The notes beneath the pieces were generated by a model. It made no database searches, had not been told where the DNA came from, and saw only the letters and a list, made by a program, of their open reading frames with translations. Below, one piece after another: positions 61,351 through 64,000 of a stretch of 64,000 nucleotides of DNA; position 1 is the stretch's first letter; the number at the start of each line of letters is the position of its first letter. The DNA is from Pelomonas nitida (GTDB lineage: Bacteria > Pseudomonadota > Gammaproteobacteria > Burkholderiales > Burkholderiaceae_C), in NCBI RefSeq assembly GCF_043555975.1, contig NZ_JBIGIA010000004.1, positions 1 through 64,000 on the forward strand, in the 5' to 3' direction. A program made the position numbers and the translations under genes.

Positions 61351-62678
61351 CAGCCGGTCCACTGCCGCAGCGTCGCGATCGGGCGGCGCAGGGCGTAATA
61401 CGCGAACGGCACCCAGCGGCCGGACAGCCGCACCGTGCCGCGCTGGCCCAGCCGCGGCAGGGCCTGGCCGGCGCTGAACTCGGCGCGCACGCGGTAGGCC
61501 AGCACGCCCTGGTCGGTGGGCTCGGCGCTGTAGGCAACGCTGGCGATGCGGGCCTCGTAGCCGTCGGCGGGGCTGGCATCGGGGTAGAGCGTGACGACGT
61601 CGCCGGGCTGCAGCTCGATTTGGTCGGCCGCCGGCATGCGGGCCACCAGCTCCACCTGCGCGGGGTCGGCCAGCAGCAGCACTTTTTCGCCGGTGGTGAC
61701 GGCCTTGCCCTGCCAGTCGTTGACGTCGCCGAACACGGCCACGCCGCCGCGCTCGGCCTTGACCTGCACGCGCTCCAGCTGCTGGGACAGGTATTGCAGT
61801 TCCAGCGCCCGCTGCTCCAGCTCGCCGCGCACCGTGCCCATCTTCAGGCGCCCCTTGTCGTCGGTGACGGCGAGTTGCGCCGACTGGCGGTATTCCTCCA
61901 GCGCGGTGTCGTGCGCACGCAGGGCGACGGCGCGGCGTGTCTGCAGCGCGGCGGTGTCCAGATCGAACAGCGGTGCGCCGGCCTCGACGGCCTGATCCGG
62001 CTGCACATGGAAGCGGCCGATGACGCCGTCCATCGGCGCACGCACGAGGAAGGGCTGGCGCGGTGTCACCTCGGCCGGCGCGAGCACGCTCAGCCGCACC
62101 GGCACCAGGCACGCCACCAGCAGGCCGGCCAGCACGCGCCGCTGCAGCCGGCCGGGGCGCAGCACGGACAGCAGCCGTGCCAGCGCGTGTTCGCGCGGCC
62201 GAAAGCCCGCCAGCGCATGCCCATACGTGCCGGCCAGCTCGGTCAGCAAGGTCTGCTCGGCGGGGTCGAACGGCGCGTCGCGGGCCAGCAGCAGCCCGCC
62301 TTCCCGCTGGCCGCCGTGGGCCGTCAATGGCAGCCACAGCGCATGTGCCGGCAGCCAGGCGGCCCAGTCGTCACCGCAATGGGCGGGTGCGCTGCTGGCG
62401 TCGAGCGCCTGCAGCCCGCCGGCCTTGGCCAGCGCGCGGCAGAGCCGGTTGAGCCATTGCAGGTAGGGCGTGTTCGGGTCGACCTGCGGCAAGCCCGAGA
62501 CGGCCACGACGCCGCCCAGCCCGGCCTCGCTCCACAGCGCGGCCTGGCGGTAGGGCAGCACGCTCAGCGTCTCGTTGACGATGACGAAGCCGAGTGCCGG
62601 CACGCTGTCGGCCTCACGCGCCCGGCGGCCGAGCTGCAACAGCCCCAGCAGGGCCTGGACGGCGGCGTCCTGGCTCAC
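61347..62678 (-). CDS. HlyD-type adaptor with N-terminal GAF-like domain
   Basis: 443 residues. The first 170 residues resemble a GAF-type sensor domain (ALGFVIVNETLSVLPYRQAALW..., ending FDPAEQTLLTELAGTYGHAL). A membrane helix follows (VLAGLLVACLVPVRLSVLAP), then a HlyD adaptor: FLVRAPMDGVIGRFHVQPDQAVEAG, a coiled coil, and VNDWQGKAVTTGEKVLLLADP. A cytoplasmic sensor joined to a periplasmic adaptor is uncommon. The GTG start overlaps the preceding stop (GTGA). Confidence 0.8.
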   Translation of the reverse strand: MSQDAAVQALLGLLQLGRRAREADSVPALGFVIVNETLSVLPYRQAALWSEAGLGGVVAVSGLPQVDPNTPYLQWLNRLCRALAKAGGLQALDASSAPAHCGDDWAAWLPAHALWLPLTAHGGQREGGLLLARDAPFDPAEQTLLTELAGTYGHALAGFRPREHALARLLSVLRPGRLQRRVLAGLLVACLVPVRLSVLAPAEVTPRQPFLVRAPMDGVIGRFHVQPDQAVEAGAPLFDLDTAALQTRRAVALRAHDTALEEYRQSAQLAVTDDKGRLKMGTVRGELEQRALELQYLSQQLERVQVKAERGGVAVFGDVNDWQGKAVTTGEKVLLLADPAQVELVARMPAADQIELQPGDVVTLYPDASPADGYEARIASVAYSAEPTDQGVLAYRVRAEFSAGQALPRLGQRGTVRLSGRWVPFAYYALRRPIATLRQWTGW

Positions 62679-63454
62679 TGCACGCCGGAGAAACTGGCCC
62701 AGCCGCTCATGCCGGGCTGCAAGCCGGCGTGGTTGCCGTTGACCTGGCCCGTGATGGTGACCGACTGGCTGACCGGGTCGATGCGCGCGCCGATGCGGAT
62801 GACGCGCGCCGGGTAGCTCCGCCCCAGCTCGTCCACCGTGACGGTGAACTCGCTGCCCGGCTTCAGGCGCGCGAGCCAGCGTGACGGCACGATCAGCTGC
62901 AGCTCCGGCGGGCTGCCGTCGACGATCTCCAGCAAAGGCCGGCCTGGCGTGGCGAACTCGGCGCCCGCCGCCAGCCGCTTGGCGACGCGGCCGGCGAACG
63001 GCGCGGGGATCACGCACTTGCCGACGGTGGCGCGCATGTAGGCGGCCTCGGCCGCGCTTTCCTTCACCCGCGCCTCGGCCTGTTCAAGCTCCAGCCGGCT
63101 GGCGGAGTTGAGCTCGGCCAGGCGCTGCTGCACGGCCAGCGTCTTGCGGGCGGCCTCGTTGCTGGCCTCGGCCTTGTGGAGCTGGGCCTCGAACAGTGCG
63201 CAGTCGAAGGCCACCAGCGGCTGGCCGGCCCTGAAGCTGTCGCCTTCCTTCAACGGCAGCCGTGCGATGCGGGCGCTGATTTCACTGGCGATGACGGCGG
63301 TCTCGCGGGCGCTGAGCTGTGTGCGGATGCGGCCGTCACGGTCGGGTTCTGCGAAGTTCTTGCCCCCGGCGACGGCCGGTGCGGCGGGCTGGGCCTGCGC
63401 GAGCAACGGCCCCATGGCGGCCAGCAGGCCGGCCAGTGCATGTCGGCAGGTCAT
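62675..63454 (-). CDS. Periplasmic membrane-fusion adaptor protein
   Basis: 259 residues. A signal peptide (HALAGLLAAMGPLLAQAQ) is followed by the lipoyl half IARLPLKEGDSFRAGQPLVAFD, a short coiled-coil hairpin, then VIPAPFAGRVAKRLAAGAEFATPG and a beta-barrel domain ending QPGMSGWASF. It is short for an RND adaptor. It overlaps the TolC-like gene (ATGA) and the GAF-HlyD gene (GTGA). Confidence 0.86.
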   Translation of the reverse strand: MTCRHALAGLLAAMGPLLAQAQPAAPAVAGGKNFAEPDRDGRIRTQLSARETAVIASEISARIARLPLKEGDSFRAGQPLVAFDCALFEAQLHKAEASNEAARKTLAVQQRLAELNSASRLELEQAEARVKESAAEAAYMRATVGKCVIPAPFAGRVAKRLAAGAEFATPGRPLLEIVDGSPPELQLIVPSRWLARLKPGSEFTVTVDELGRSYPARVIRIGARIDPVSQSVTITGQVNGNHAGLQPGMSGWASFSGVQ

Positions 63455-64000
63455 GGGGTCGGGGTCGCCTTGCTGCCGCCTTGTTGCAGCTGTTGGTCGC
63501 GTTGGGCGAAGGCCGCCCGCAGCGTGGGCAGGTCGTGCGCGGGCAGGCTGTTGGGCATGGGATCCAGGCCCAGTGTCATCAGCATCTGGCCGTAGGCGTT
63601 TTGCAGCGCGCCGTAGCTCTGGTAGAGCCGCAGCTCCGACATGACGGCGCCGGCCTGCGCGCGGATCTCGGCGAGCTTGTTCTGCGCGTTGGCGCTGGTG
63701 GCGTTGCGGGTGTGGCCGAGGATGCTCTGGTCCACCTGGTTGAGTTCGTCGGCCAGCTCGAACTGGCGCTGGCGGCCGGCCAGGTCGCGGTAGGCGACAT
63801 GCACCTGCGTGAGCACGGCCATGCTCAGCGCGAGCTTTTGCTGGCGGGCGATGTCGTACTGGGCCTGCGCCGCGTCGCGGATCTGGCCGTAGCTCAACAC
63901 GTTCAGCAGGTTCCAGCTGACGCGCAGGCCGGCCTCGCCCCAGCTGTTGTTGATGAGGTAGCTGTCGTTGTCGTAGCGGGGGCCGAGGTCGATGCTGACG
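63451..64000 (-). CDS. TolC-type outer membrane efflux protein (partial, cut by window end)
   Basis: The C-terminal 182 residues of a TolC-family protein are visible, and the N-terminus lies beyond position 64000. SIDLGPRYDNDSYLINNSW and GEAGLRVSWNLLN is a beta-barrel strand pattern, followed by helices IRDAAQAQYDIARQQKLALSMAVLTQVHVAYRDL and a second coiled-coil pair ending YGALQNAYGQMLMTLGLDP. As the first visible gene of the cluster, it provides the outer-membrane duct for the adaptors downstream. Confidence 0.82.
   Translation of the reverse strand, partial: VSIDLGPRYDNDSYLINNSWGEAGLRVSWNLLNVLSYGQIRDAAQAQYDIARQQKLALSMAVLTQVHVAYRDLAGRQRQFELADELNQVDQSILGHTRNATSANAQNKLAEIRAQAGAVMSELRLYQSYGALQNAYGQMLMTLGLDPMPNSLPAHDLPTLRAAFAQRDQQLQQGGSKATPTP

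Noticed and set aside
61351..62337. In-frame upstream extension of the M50-HlyD protein
   Set aside because: It overlaps the GAF-HlyD gene in a different frame and has no recognisable domain; the GTGA junction fits coupled translation.

Overview
The window is GC-rich, densely coding chromosomal DNA. Its gene content points to a betaproteobacterium of the order Burkholderiales, probably near Roseateles, Pelomonas or Mitsuaria. The evidence is a complete atpIBEFHAGDC operon, hemE next to priA, a fused LivM-LivG transporter protein, a PEP-CTERM protein, DUF2917 and DUF4810 proteins, and many ATGA/GTGA gene overlaps. The taxonomic placement is inference from content. I see no tRNA, rRNA, CRISPR array, transposase or integrase.

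Layout. 0-3.4 kb: a palindromic intergenic repeat, the ABC-F ATPase gene uup, a small membrane protein and an orphan receiver-domain protein. 3.7-6.9 kb: a compact minus-strand operon encoding a PEP-CTERM protein, a DUF6916-like protein, three paralogous phage-tail-collar proteins and a GNAT acetyltransferase, with no other phage genes. 7-11 kb: a MocR-type regulator divergent from a DMT exporter, a DUF2917 protein and an aminotransferase. 11-18.1 kb: a branched-chain amino acid type ABC transporter (binding protein, LivH, LivM-LivG fusion, LivF) followed by GNAT, PhzF and AlaX genes. 18.2-20 kb: a second GNAT, a 245-bp element with 20-bp terminal inverted repeats, and an SMP-30 family lactonase. 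20-27.4 kb: the F1Fo ATP synthase operon with a repeat element lodged between atpD and atpC. 27.5-31 kb: secreted and lipoprotein genes, including the conserved CsgG-like/DUF4810/GNA1162 lipoprotein trio. 31-38.2 kb: sugar-phosphate mutarotase, hemE, priA, a small exported protein, and a Rep/UvrD helicase. 38.4-43.1 kb: a kinase-fold protein that has lost its catalytic residues, an AEC carrier, and a histidine kinase/sigma-54 response regulator pair. 43.3-48.3 kb: an OFA-family transporter, an FdhF/YdeP-like molybdopterin oxidoreductase, a small protein and a glutathione transferase. 48.4-52 kb: a DegP/HtrA protease and a LexA-box operon carrying a divergent SRAP protein. 52.2-57.9 kb: a LysR-led aromatic-acid/multidrug efflux operon (FUSC, DUF1656, HlyD, NodT). 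58.1 kb to the end: an alpha/beta hydrolase and a minus-strand cluster of TolC-like protein (cut by the window end), adaptor, GAF-HlyD adaptor and M50 peptidase-HlyD fusion.

The best candidates for under-described biology are: (i) the TolC/adaptor/GAF-HlyD/M50-HlyD cluster, which has no visible pump; (ii) the LexA-controlled operon whose SRAP protein lacks the catalytic Cys2; (iii) the stand-alone tail-collar operon; (iv) the kinase-fold protein without catalytic residues; and (v) a family of dispersed palindromic repeats, one copy of which splits the atp operon. A recurrent -10-like hexamer exactly six bases before the ATG (uup, eamA-like, SMP-30, hemE) suggests leaderless transcripts.
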